Positions 41,512-49,333 of a stretch of DNA of 64,000 nucleotides are shown here, in pieces (position 1 is the first letter of the stretch; each line of letters opens with the position of its first letter). The notes beneath the pieces were generated by a model that worked only from the letters and a program-made list of their open reading frames with translations, was not told the DNA's origin and did not search any database. Source of the stretch: Phaeodactylibacter xiamenensis (lineage in GTDB: Bacteria > Bacteroidota > Bacteroidia > Chitinophagales > Saprospiraceae); assembly GCF_000759025.1 (NCBI RefSeq), contig NZ_JPOS01000082.1, positions 62,001-126,000 on the forward strand, written 5' to 3'. A program made the translations under genes and the position numbers.

Positions 41512-42669
41512 GTGACGAAGATCAACCACCTGCGGGATTGGGTATTCCACCGCGTACACAAGAGCAACCTCGTTTACAATACCTGCTGGGAAGACCCCCG
41601 CTGCGACCGCGAACTCATGGCTATTGATGCGGACAGCGAAATTGTGATGATCACAAGTGCCGGTTGCAATGCGCTGGATTACCTGCTGGATGCGCCCAAA
41701 GCGGTGCACTGCATTGACATGAACCCCCGGCAGAACGCCCTGCTTGAACTCAAACGTGCCTTTTTCAGCCACAGCGGCCCTCAAACGTTGTTTCAAGTGT
41801 TTGGCAGGGGCAGCCACGAGGCTTTCCCCGACCTCTACCACCGGCAGCTCCGTTCTGCACTGCCTGCCTATGCACAGGAGTACTGGGATGAGCACCTGAA
41901 TTACTTTTCACCTAAAGGCCTACGGAAATCCTTTTATCATTTTGGCTCCTCGGGCACTTTCGCCTGGCTGGCCGGCAATTACCTAAAGGGGCGCAGGAAA
42001 CTGTTCCGTCAGATCGATCAAATGTTTCACGCCGCTACGCTGGAAGAGCAGAAGGAAATCTACCTGCAGGTAGAAGAGCGTGTCCTGAATAATATGGTAG
42101 AGTGGATGGTCAACCGCCACCTCACCATGTGCCTGGTAGGGGTGCCCCGGTCGCAGCAGGAGCTTTTTGTGAAAAAATATGAGCGGGGCGCTTTGGGCTT
42201 CATTCAGGAGTGCCTGCGCAAAGTCTTCACGGAGTTGCCTTTGCAGGACAACTACTTCTACCGGTTATACATGTACGGCACCTACACAGAGACCTGCGCG
42301 CCCAATTACCTGTTGCCGGAGCACTTTGAGCCCCTTCGTGACCGAATAGACCGGGTGCAGACCAACACCACCACAATCAGTCAGTTCCTGAAGGACAATC
42401 CTGGTGCCTATACCCACTACGTACTCCTTGACCATCAAGACTGGCTGGCTGCCAATGACCGGCCGGCGCTGGAAGAAGAGTGGCGACTGATTCTGGAGAA
42501 CAGCCGGCCCGGCACCAAAATACTGCTGCGCTCAGCGGCTCATGAAGTGGACTTCTTTCCTGATTTTGTGCAGAAAGCGGTTGTTTTCGAGCAGGATTTA
42601 ACGGCTAAAACCCATCAACTTGATCGGGTGGGAACCTATGCAAGTGTCTATCTGGCCGAAGTACAGTAG
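41512..42669 (+). CDS. btaA: BtaA-like SAM:diacylglycerol 3-amino-3-carboxypropyl transferase
   Basis: A DUF3419/BtaA protein of 385 residues. BtaA moves the aminocarboxypropyl group of SAM to diacylglycerol, giving diacylglyceryl homoserine. Signature stretches: VHKSNLVYNTCWEDPRCDRELM, VMITSAGCNALDYLLDAPKAVHCIDMNPRQNALLELK, LYMYGTYTETCAPNYL and HYVLLDHQDWLA. No ATG is available; GTG at 41512 gives the family-like N-terminus MTKINHLRDW, while TTG at 41482 would add ten residues. The methyltransferase that follows completes the pathway. Confidence 0.88.
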   Translation: MTKINHLRDWVFHRVHKSNLVYNTCWEDPRCDRELMAIDADSEIVMITSAGCNALDYLLDAPKAVHCIDMNPRQNALLELKRAFFSHSGPQTLFQVFGRGSHEAFPDLYHRQLRSALPAYAQEYWDEHLNYFSPKGLRKSFYHFGSSGTFAWLAGNYLKGRRKLFRQIDQMFHAATLEEQKEIYLQVEERVLNNMVEWMVNRHLTMCLVGVPRSQQELFVKKYERGALGFIQECLRKVFTELPLQDNYFYRLYMYGTYTETCAPNYLLPEHFEPLRDRIDRVQTNTTTISQFLKDNPGAYTHYVLLDHQDWLAANDRPALEEEWRLILENSRPGTKILLRSAAHEVDFFPDFVQKAVVFEQDLTAKTHQLDRVGTYASVYLAEVQ

Positions 42670-42695
42670 CAACTTACCTAATCTAAAAACCTAAT

Positions 42696-43343
42696 ATGGC
42701 ATCCAAGCACATCACAGCCTCCGTTACAGAACAGAACGAAACCATGCAGCGCTATTACGTGCTGCAATCCAAAATCTACGACCTCACCCGCTGGACCTTC
42801 CTGTTTGGGCGTCGGGCAGTCATCCGGCAGTTGCCCCTTGATCCCGGAAAAGCGCACCGTATCCTGGAAGTGGGCTGCGGCACCGGCTACAACCTTCGGC
42901 TGCTGGCCCGCCGTTTTCCCAAAGCTCACCTGACCGGGCTGGACGTATCCACTCACATGATTGAGAAAGCCACAAAAGCCACTAAGCCGTTTGCGCAGCG
43001 GGTCCAACTGGAGGAGCGCCCCTATGCACTGGGCGACACTCAATACCTGGAGCAATTCGACGCCGTCCTGTTTTCCTATTCCCTAACCATGATTAACCCG
43101 CAATGGGAAGAGCTGATCCGGCAGGCAAAGGCGGATCTTAAACCTGGGGGTATCATAGCGGTGGCGGACTTTTTTGATTCCCGGTTTAGGTGGTTCAAAA
43201 CCCACATGGGTAACAATCATGTCCGGATGGATGGGCACCTGTTACCGCTTTTGGAGCAGGAATTCACGACACTTTCCCATAGTGTGAAGCCAGCCTACGG
43301 CGGCGTATGGGACTACTTCGTACATTTGGGCAGAAAGGTGTGA
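42696..43343 (+). CDS. btaB: BtaB-like SAM methyltransferase
   Basis: A 215-residue class I methyltransferase directly after btaA. Motif I is ILEVGCGTGYNLRLLARRFPKAHLTGLDVS; the start QNETMQRYYVLQSKIYDLTRWTFLFGR and the later FSYSLTMINPQWEELIRQAKADLKPGGIIAVADFF and HVRMDGHLLPLLEQEF match BtaB-type enzymes, which methylate diacylglyceryl homoserine three times to the betaine lipid DGTS. Assignment rests on motif plus gene pairing. Confidence 0.82.
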   Translation: MASKHITASVTEQNETMQRYYVLQSKIYDLTRWTFLFGRRAVIRQLPLDPGKAHRILEVGCGTGYNLRLLARRFPKAHLTGLDVSTHMIEKATKATKPFAQRVQLEERPYALGDTQYLEQFDAVLFSYSLTMINPQWEELIRQAKADLKPGGIIAVADFFDSRFRWFKTHMGNNHVRMDGHLLPLLEQEFTTLSHSVKPAYGGVWDYFVHLGRKV

Positions 43344-43410
43344 GTTTGTATCCTGCTTTTGTAAAATTGCCGATTTTTGTTTGGTATTGGAGTAGAAAAA
43401 GTTGGTGAAT

Positions 43411-43452
43411 ATGCTAATTTGGTGGGCATTACTGCAACCAAATTCAAATTAG
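43411..43452 (+). CDS. Leader peptide with tandem Trp codons before trpB2
   Basis: A 13-codon frame, ATG 43411 to TAG 43450-43452, encodes [13 protein letters not shown] with Trp at residues 4 and 5 (TGG-TGG at 43420-43425). Its stop lies one base before the trpB2 ATG at 43454. Two adjacent Trp codons in thirteen, directly before a tryptophan synthase gene, are unlikely by chance. A weak promoter candidate upstream is TTTG at 43345-43348 with GATTTTTG at 43372-43379, 23 bases apart. Confidence 0.7.
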   Translation: MLIWWALLQPNSN

Positions 43453-43455
43453 CAT
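43411..43455 (+). promoter_or_regulatory. Start-codon hairpin and alternative hairpin in the trpB2 leader
   Basis: ATGCTAATTTG (43411-43421) pairs perfectly with CAAATTAGCAT (43445-43455); the second arm includes the first two bases of the trpB2 start codon. A competing stem pairs AATTTGGT (43417-43424) with ACCAAATT (43437-43444) and leaves the start free. A ribosome held at the Trp codons would cover the 5' arm of the first stem. No U-tract follows, so control of translation rather than termination is expected. Confidence 0.7.
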
Positions 43456-44818
43456 GAACACACGAAAAATCTTATTGTCGGAAAATGAGATTCCGGAAGC
43501 CTGGTACAATATTGTGCACGATATGCCCAACAAGCCGCTGCCTCCGCTGCACCCCGGCACTAAGGAGCCCATCGGCCCGGATGCCCTTGCACCTCTTTTT
43601 CCAATGGGCCTTATCCAACAAGAAGTAACCCAGGAAAAATGGGTGGAAATACCGGAAGAAGTCCGCGAGGTTTATAAAATCTGGCGTCCTACGCCTATGT
43701 TCCGGGCCATAGGGTTGGAAAAAGCCCTGGATACGCCAGCCAAAATTTACTACAAATACGAAGGTGTGAGCCCTTCCGGTTCTCACAAGCCCAATACAGC
43801 GGTTGCGCAGGCATACTACAACAAACAGGAAGGCGTTAAGCGCATCACGACTGAAACCGGTGCCGGTCAGTGGGGCAGTGCGCTGAGTTTTGCCTGTCAG
43901 CACTTCGGCATAGAATGCGAGGTGTACATGGTGAAGATCAGCTATAAGCAGAAGCCCTACCGCAAGATGATGATGAACACCTGGGGCGCCAACGTCCACC
44001 CTTCGCCCACTGACCTGACCGAAGCGGGGCGTCAGGTGCTGGCCAAAAACCCTGACTCACCAGGGAGTCTGGGTATTGCTATCTCGGAAGCCGTGGAACG
44101 GGCCGCCTCCGACGAGCATACGAAATACGCCCTGGGCAGCGTCCTCAATCACGTCCTCATGCATCAAACGGTCATTGGGCTGGAAGCCGTCAAGCAGATG
44201 GAGAAAGCCGGTGATCAGCCGGATATTGTGGTGGCGCCCTTTGGTGGAGGCTCCAACTTTGCCGGCATCAGCTTCCCTTTCCTGCGGCTTAATCTGGAAG
44301 AAGGCCAAAATATCCGGTGCATTGCCAGCGAGCCCTCCTCCTGCCCAAAGCTTACCCGCGGTGTGTTCCGTTATGACTTCGGCGATATGGTCGGAATGAC
44401 ACCGCTGCTGCCGATGTATACCCTTGGGCACAACTTCGTCCCGGCACCGATTCATGCCGGAGGGCTGCGCTACCATGGTGCGGGCGTTGTAGTGAGTCAG
44501 CTGCTAAGGGATCAACTCATTGAAGCCCGCGCACACGATCAGTTGGAGTGCTTCGAAGCAGGCGTGCTTTTCGCCAAAACAGAAGGCATCATTCCTGCAC
44601 CTGAGACCAACCACGCTATTGCCACCGCCATTCAGGAAGCCAAGCGCTGCAAAGAGGAAGGCAAGAGCGAGACTATATTGATTCACCTCTGCGGGCACGG
44701 CAACTTTGACTTGGCTGCTTACGAAAATTACCTGAGCGGCAATCTGGTCAGGCACGAAATCACCGAAGAGGAGATACAGGCAGCACTGGCAGAGCTGGAT
44801 ACGCCGACGATTGATTAA
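43454..44818 (+). CDS. trpB2: TrpB2-type tryptophan synthase beta-like enzyme
   Basis: A 454-residue PLP enzyme of the TrpB2 group, longer than TrpB1 by an N-terminal extension. The PLP lysine is Lys112 in [35 protein letters not shown] and the phosphate loop FGGGSNFAG are present, and [15 protein letters not shown] is typical of TrpB2. Some TrpB2 enzymes make Trp from indole without TrpA, others deaminate serine or act on O-phosphoserine. A normal trpB lies at 14786, so this is a second copy; its Trp-codon leader argues for a role tied to tryptophan. Followed by a terminator. Confidence 0.9.
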   Translation: MNTRKILLSENEIPEAWYNIVHDMPNKPLPPLHPGTKEPIGPDALAPLFPMGLIQQEVTQEKWVEIPEEVREVYKIWRPTPMFRAIGLEKALDTPAKIYYKYEGVSPSGSHKPNTAVAQAYYNKQEGVKRITTETGAGQWGSALSFACQHFGIECEVYMVKISYKQKPYRKMMMNTWGANVHPSPTDLTEAGRQVLAKNPDSPGSLGIAISEAVERAASDEHTKYALGSVLNHVLMHQTVIGLEAVKQMEKAGDQPDIVVAPFGGGSNFAGISFPFLRLNLEEGQNIRCIASEPSSCPKLTRGVFRYDFGDMVGMTPLLPMYTLGHNFVPAPIHAGGLRYHGAGVVVSQLLRDQLIEARAHDQLECFEAGVLFAKTEGIIPAPETNHAIATAIQEAKRCKEEGKSETILIHLCGHGNFDLAAYENYLSGNLVRHEITEEEIQAALAELDTPTID

Positions 44819-44843
44819 TTCTTTTGAGCCTAACGGTAACATG

Positions 44844-44893
44844 AGCGGCACTGGTGATCCTTTTGGCATTACCGGTGCCGCTTTATTTTATTT
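44844..44893 (+). terminator. Rho-independent terminator of trpB2
   Basis: AGCGGCACTGGTGAT (44844-44858) and ATTACCGGTGCCGCT (44868-44882) form a 15-bp stem with two G-U pairs, followed by TTATTTTATTT. Confidence 0.85.
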
Positions 44894-45177
44894 GGATTTC
44901 GTAATACGCTCCTTGGGCTGCCTTGGGAAAGGTGGGCGAAAGCGTGGTGAGTCAGATTGGATTTTGGTAGGTTTAACAATCAGTAAATCAGTAATTTAGA
45001 CACCTTGTTTGGGTTTGATGGCTGACCGTTGTAAAGCAGTAAGAAGTTGGCTTTACTACTGTAAAATGCCCGCTAAAAGGCGGCGGGGATAACAGCGCCG
45101 GGTGTTGAAATTCCGTTATTTCGTTTCCCCTGCATCATGCAGTACATTTCAGAAAGCTTAAAAAACAACAAAATAAC
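44894..45177. other. Spacer before ilvC
   Basis: This 284-base stretch holds a 7-bp hairpin GTAAAGC/GCTTTAC near 45035-45060 and a GC-rich segment near 45070-45105. I looked for a leader peptide rich in Leu, Ile or Val codons and found none. A candidate promoter could not be set. Confidence 0.4.
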
Positions 45178-46239
45178 ATGGCAAAGCTAAATTTTGGTGG
45201 CGTAGAGGAAAACGTAGTCACCCGTGAGGAATTCCCGCTGGAAAAGGCGCGGGAAATTATGAAAGACGAAACCATTGCCGTTATCGGCTACGGGGTACAG
45301 GGCCCGGGGCAGGCACTTAACCTCAAGGACAACGGTTTTAATGTGATTGTCGGTCAGCGTCAGAATTCCAAGACCTGGGACAAGGCCGTGGATGATGGCT
45401 GGGAGCCGGGTGTTACACTTTTTCCGATTGAGGAAGCCGTAGAGCGCGGTACGGTCATTCAATACCTGCTGAGCGATGCTGCACAGATCTCCGTATGGCC
45501 TAAGATTAAACCGCTGTTGACGAAAGGCAAAGCGTTGTATTTTTCTCATGGCTTTGGCATTACCTACAAGGAGCGTACGGGAATTATCCCACCGGAGGAT
45601 GTGGATGTGATCCTGGTGGCACCCAAAGGTTCCGGTACAAGCCTTCGCCGCTTATTCGTAGCTGGCAAAGGGCTGAATTCCAGCTACGCTATTTTCCAGG
45701 ATGCGACCGGTCGGGCTAAGGATCGGGTGATTGCGCTGGGTATTGGCGTAGGTTCGGGTTACCTGTTCGAAACGACTTTCAAGCAAGAGGTGTACAGTGA
45801 CCTGACCGGTGAGCGGGGTTCTTTGATGGGCGCCATTCAGGGCTTGTTCGCTGCGCAGTACGATTGCCTGCGCCGTCATGGGCATAGCCCGTCCGAAGCT
45901 TTCAACGAAACTGTGGAGGAGTTGACACAGAGCCTGATGCCGCTCGTAGCGGAAAATGGTATGGACTGGATGTATGCGAATTGCTCGACTACGGCACAGC
46001 GGGGTGCGTTGGACTGGTGGAAGAAGTTCCGGGATGCGGTAGCGCCGGTCTTTGATGAATTATACGATAGCGTAGCAAAGGGCGAAGAGGCACAGCGGTC
46101 CATTGATTCCAATAGTCAGTCCGATTACCGGGAAAAACTGGATGCGGAACTCAAGGAGTTGCATGATAGTGAGATGTGGAGAGCGGGCCGTACGGTGCGG
46201 GGGCTTCGGCCGGAGAATCAGGGGGAGAAGGTTGGGTAG
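45178..46239 (+). CDS. ilvC: Ketol-acid reductoisomerase
   Basis: A 353-residue class I enzyme of valine, leucine and isoleucine synthesis, catalysing isomerisation and NADPH-dependent reduction of acetolactate. The Rossmann motif is VIGYGVQGPGQALNLKDNG with the cofactor loop GQRQNSKTW, followed by YFSHGFGITY, VDVILVAPKGSGTSLRRLF and the metal-binding KQEVYSDLTGERGSLMGAIQGLF and SEAFNETVEELTQSL. C-terminal RTVRGLRPE closes the domain. The stop lies at the edge of a minisatellite, so the gene end appears intact. ilvB/ilvN/ilvD are not in the window. Confidence 0.95.
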   Translation: MAKLNFGGVEENVVTREEFPLEKAREIMKDETIAVIGYGVQGPGQALNLKDNGFNVIVGQRQNSKTWDKAVDDGWEPGVTLFPIEEAVERGTVIQYLLSDAAQISVWPKIKPLLTKGKALYFSHGFGITYKERTGIIPPEDVDVILVAPKGSGTSLRRLFVAGKGLNSSYAIFQDATGRAKDRVIALGIGVGSGYLFETTFKQEVYSDLTGERGSLMGAIQGLFAAQYDCLRRHGHSPSEAFNETVEELTQSLMPLVAENGMDWMYANCSTTAQRGALDWWKKFRDAVAPVFDELYDSVAKGEEAQRSIDSNSQSDYREKLDAELKELHDSEMWRAGRTVRGLRPENQGEKVG

Positions 46240-46411
46240 TCTGGCAGTCTTGTAGTCGGCAGTCTGGCAGTGGGGAGTCTGGCAGTGGGGAGTCTGGCAG
46301 TGGGGAGTCTGGCAGTCGGCAGTCTGGCAGTCGGCAGTCTTGCAGTCGGCAGTCGGCAGTCGGCAGTCTTGCAGTCGGCAGTCTTGTAGTCTAGCAGTGG
46401 GCAGTCTTGTA
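46237..46411. repeat. Minisatellite of CAGTCTGG/CAGTCGG units
   Basis: About 175 bases made of 7- and 8-base units (CAGTCTGG, CAGTCTTG, CAGTCGG, CAGTGGGGAGT), including three tandem 15-base units AGTCTGGCAGTGGGG, and ending in a run of eight G. It starts exactly at the ilvC stop. Such arrays change length by slippage, so the copy number may vary between isolates. Confidence 0.9.
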
Positions 46412-46451
46412 GGGGGGGGATTTGTTTAACTTGTCTTAAAATGGATTTAGG

Positions 46452-46829
46452 ATGGAGAAGAGGTTTAATTTGAGGTATACGGAGCTGCTGGCTTACAAGA
46501 AGGCATTTGAGCTGGCGGTTGATATCTTTGAAGTTTCTAAGTCCTTTCCTAAGGAGGAGCGGTACTCGTTGACGGATCAGATCCGGCGGGCTTCGCGCTC
46601 GGTGTGTGCGAATATTGCGGAGGGGTACAGGAAGCGGCGTTATCCTAAGCATTTTATTAGCAAGTTATCTGATTCGGATGCGGAGAATGCGGAGGTGCAG
46701 GTTTGGACGCAATTTGCCTACCGGTTCGGTTATATTCCTGTGGGGCAGCATGATACGTGGTTGGAAAACTCCGTTGAGGTGGGCTCTTTGCTGGGGTATA
46801 TGATGGACAATCCGGATAAGTTCAAGTGA
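46452..46829 (+). CDS. Four-helix-bundle protein (23S rRNA IVS / Avd-like family)
   Basis: A 125-residue protein of the family first seen as a reading frame in 23S rRNA intervening sequences and related to the Avd protein of diversity-generating retroelements. Signature: LLAYKKAFELAVDIFEVSKSFPKEERYSLTDQIRRASRSVCANIAEGYRKR, then an acidic helix (SDSDAENAEVQVWTQFA). It is not in an rRNA gene here and no reverse transcriptase is near. It sits between ilvC and ilvA behind a minisatellite, a pattern suggesting insertion into an ilv operon. Function unknown. Confidence 0.88.
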   Translation: MEKRFNLRYTELLAYKKAFELAVDIFEVSKSFPKEERYSLTDQIRRASRSVCANIAEGYRKRRYPKHFISKLSDSDAENAEVQVWTQFAYRFGYIPVGQHDTWLENSVEVGSLLGYMMDNPDKFK

Positions 46830-46891
46830 AGGCCATCTCCGCTTTTAATAGACTATTGAGGTATAGCAAACTATCGGAAAAAAGTAATCCC

Positions 46892-48160
46892 ATGTCAACA
46901 TCCACAACGACAACTGTCCTGCCTTCCGTAGAGGCGATCTACAAAGCGAAGATGCGCCTGCGAGGGGTGGCGGAGCCTACGCCACTGACGTACAATTACC
47001 ACATGTCGGAGCATTACGGTTGCCGTTTGTACTTCAAGCGGGAGGACATGCAGGTGGTACGTTCCTACAAAATCCGGGGTGCCTACAACAAAATGGCGAC
47101 GGTGCCCAAGGATAAGTTGGCGAACGGTGTGGTCTGTGCCAGTGCGGGCAATCATGCGCAGGGGTTTGCGCTCGCCTGCCAGAAAATGCAGGTGAAGGGT
47201 AAGGTTTACATGCCCAGCGTGACGCCCCGGCAGAAGATCAAAAAGGTCAATCTGTTTGGCAAAGAATGGGTGGAAGTGGTATTGACCGGGGATACTTTTG
47301 ATGATGCCTACCACGAAGCGGTCCGGGATGCAGAGGAAAATGGCAAGGAGTTCATCCATCCTTTTAACGATCCACGGACTATTGAAGGGCAGGGGACTGT
47401 AGGGCTTGAAATCCTGGAAGACTGCAATGAAAGCCTGGATTACGTCTTTTGCGCTATTGGTGGAGGCGGATTGGTGTCAGGTCTTGGCAGTTACTTTCAT
47501 CAGCTAAGCCCGAATACTAAAATCATCGGTGTGGAACCGGCAGGCGCCCCGGCCATGTACGAATCGCTTAAAGCTGGTGAGCCGGTCACCCTGGAGCATA
47601 TCGATAGTTTTGTGGATGGCGCCGCCGTGCGCAGGGTGGGGGACCTGACTTTCAAAATCGCCCAGCAGGTGGTGGACGATATGGTGCTGGTACCGGAAGG
47701 GAAAGTTTGCAGCACTATCTTGCAGCTGTACAACGAAGAAGGCATCGTAGTCGAGCCCGCTGGCGCCCTTACCGTGGCAGCACTGGATTTTTATAAAGAG
47801 CAGATCAAGGGCAAGAACGTGGTCTGCATCCTGAGCGGAAGCAATAACGACATCACCCGCACCGAGGAAATTAAGGAACGCTCCCTGCTTTACGAAGGGT
47901 TAAAGCACTACTTCATCATCCGCTTCCCGCAGCGGGCAGGTGCTTTGCGGGATTTTCTCAACAACGTCCTCGGCCCCAACGACGACATCACCCACTTTGA
48001 GTATACCAAAAAGCACAACCGGGATTCCGGGCCTGCGCTGGTGGGCATACAGCTGCAGCAGTGGGAAGACTACAACCGCTTGCTGGAGCGTATGCAAGCC
48101 TCTAAAATTGACTACCAAACATTGAATGACAGTAAGATGCTGTTTGATTTATTGGTGTAG
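46892..48160 (+). CDS. ilvA: Threonine ammonia-lyase (biosynthetic)
   Basis: A 422-residue PLP enzyme making 2-oxobutanoate from threonine, first step to isoleucine. The PLP lysine is in VVRSYKIRGAYNKM; ASAGNHAQGFALAC and the glycine loop AIGGGGLVSGLGSYF follow. Residues about 335-422 form one ACT-like regulatory domain (YFIIRFPQRAGALRDFLNNVLG, ITHFEYTKKHNRDSGPALVGIQL), the short form rather than the two-domain E. coli type. The ATG at 46892 was chosen over GTG at 46826, which overlaps the previous stop but adds no family sequence. Confidence 0.94.
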   Translation: MSTSTTTTVLPSVEAIYKAKMRLRGVAEPTPLTYNYHMSEHYGCRLYFKREDMQVVRSYKIRGAYNKMATVPKDKLANGVVCASAGNHAQGFALACQKMQVKGKVYMPSVTPRQKIKKVNLFGKEWVEVVLTGDTFDDAYHEAVRDAEENGKEFIHPFNDPRTIEGQGTVGLEILEDCNESLDYVFCAIGGGGLVSGLGSYFHQLSPNTKIIGVEPAGAPAMYESLKAGEPVTLEHIDSFVDGAAVRRVGDLTFKIAQQVVDDMVLVPEGKVCSTILQLYNEEGIVVEPAGALTVAALDFYKEQIKGKNVVCILSGSNNDITRTEEIKERSLLYEGLKHYFIIRFPQRAGALRDFLNNVLGPNDDITHFEYTKKHNRDSGPALVGIQLQQWEDYNRLLERMQASKIDYQTLNDSKMLFDLLV

Positions 48161-48162
48161 GT

Positions 48163-48576
48163 TCAAATTTCAGTTTCCCCCATCTTTAAGATCTCGCGAA
48201 ACTCCGCCTCCGCCACCGGCATGACCGACAACCTGCCAATACGCACAAGTGGCATTTCCTGCAGCTTCGGGTTGGCTTTGATGGCTTTTAGGGAAACAGG
48301 TTGAACTAAGGGCCGCACTGCTCTTAAGTCCACCGCACTCCAATCGCCTTTTTCAGCTGTAGGGTCAGGATAGGCCTCGCGTACCACTTTGCAGATACCC
48401 GCCACTTCAAGCCCTTTCCGGCTGTGGTAAAAAAGGACAAGGTCGCCCTCTCTCATGCTACGCAGGTGATTGCGGGCGGCATAATTGCGTACGCCATCCC
48501 AGCGCCCCGTACCTTCCGCCTGTAGGTCAGAGAAGCCATATTCATCCGGTTCTGATTTGACAAGCCAGTAATTCAT
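48163..48576 (-). CDS. EVE domain protein
   Basis: A 137-residue single EVE domain (PUA-like fold, modified-base reader), like human THYN1. Signature: YWLVKSEPDEYGFSDL, GRWDGVRNYAARNHLRSMREGDLVLFYHSRKGLEVAGICKVV, DPTAEKGDWSAVDLRAV. It may bind modified cytosines or other bases; no restriction genes are beside it. Its start overlaps the PgeF stop in ATGA (48573-48576). Confidence 0.92.
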   Translation of the reverse strand: MNYWLVKSEPDEYGFSDLQAEGTGRWDGVRNYAARNHLRSMREGDLVLFYHSRKGLEVAGICKVVREAYPDPTAEKGDWSAVDLRAVRPLVQPVSLKAIKANPKLQEMPLVRIGRLSVMPVAEAEFREILKMGETEI

Positions 48577-49319
48577 GACGGTTTGTTTTGGATACCAATG
48601 ACGGCCAACATGCGCCCGGTAGTGCCCTCGTTGCGCCGGTGTGAAAAGTAATGATCATTATCCGCCCAGGTACAGAAGGGCGACACTTCGATTTGAGTTT
48701 CGGGAATGCCCGCCCCCAGCAACTGGGTCAGATTGGCGCCCTTGAGGTCAGCCATCCATTTGCCGGGCTTAGCACCGGGCTTCAGGTGCGCCTCGGGCAA
48801 GCGGCTTGCGACCCGCTCGTCCACCTCGTAGTGGGGCTGGGTGATGCAGGTGCCGATATAGGCCAGGCAGTCTGCGGGATTTGTTTCAAACTCCTCCTGC
48901 ATTCGGTTTAGGGTATGGGTGACAATCTGCGCGGCTGTGCCCTGCCATCCGGCGTGAATGGCGGCTACAGCCTGTTGTTTAGGATCGAAGACCAGGACCG
49001 GAGTGCAATCCGCAATCGTCACTCCAATAAGCAGACCTGGTTCTTTGGTGACAATGGCGTCATAACCATGATGGGCACCCGGTGCAGTTGCCACCAAAAC
49101 CTCCCTGCCGTGCACCTGATAACTGCAGCAGAATGCACCATCTGGCCAGCCCAGCGCCCTGAAGAACCGCTGCCGGTTTTGCCCGATGTGCTCCGGAGCA
49201 TCTTCGGTATTGATGCCCAGATTGAGGCTGTGGTAAGGCGCCGGGCTCACCCCGCCACTGCGCTGACTTTCGGCAGCTACTACGGGGTGAGGCGCAAAGA
49301 TTTTGGGCTGATGCATCAT
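48573..49319 (-). CDS. pgeF: Peptidoglycan editing factor PgeF (YfiH, laccase-domain family)
   Basis: A 248-residue purine nucleoside phosphorylase LACC1/YfiH family protein. It shows FCCSYQVHGREVLVA, GVTIADCTPVLVFDPKQQAVAAIHAGWQGTAAQIV with the conserved His/Cys zinc ligands, YIGTCITQPHYEVDE and CTWADNDHYFSHRRNEGTTGRMLAVIGI. The E. coli member prevents L-serine misincorporation in peptidoglycan; family members also act on nucleosides. Two ATG codons are adjacent (49319, 49316). It lies 14 bases after lon. Confidence 0.9.
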   Translation of the reverse strand: MMHQPKIFAPHPVVAAESQRSGGVSPAPYHSLNLGINTEDAPEHIGQNRQRFFRALGWPDGAFCCSYQVHGREVLVATAPGAHHGYDAIVTKEPGLLIGVTIADCTPVLVFDPKQQAVAAIHAGWQGTAAQIVTHTLNRMQEEFETNPADCLAYIGTCITQPHYEVDERVASRLPEAHLKPGAKPGKWMADLKGANLTQLLGAGIPETQIEVSPFCTWADNDHYFSHRRNEGTTGRMLAVIGIQNKPS

Positions 49320-49333
49320 GCCGCCAAGTTAAT

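Noticed and set aside
44819-45177. A branched-chain amino acid leader peptide before ilvC
   Set aside because: The ATG-started short frames here, for instance at 45024 and 45067, are not enriched in Leu, Ile or Val codons, and no terminator hairpin precedes ilvC other than the one belonging to trpB2.
46237-46411. CRISPR array
   Set aside because: Units are only 7-15 bases, degenerate and without unique spacers; this is a minisatellite.
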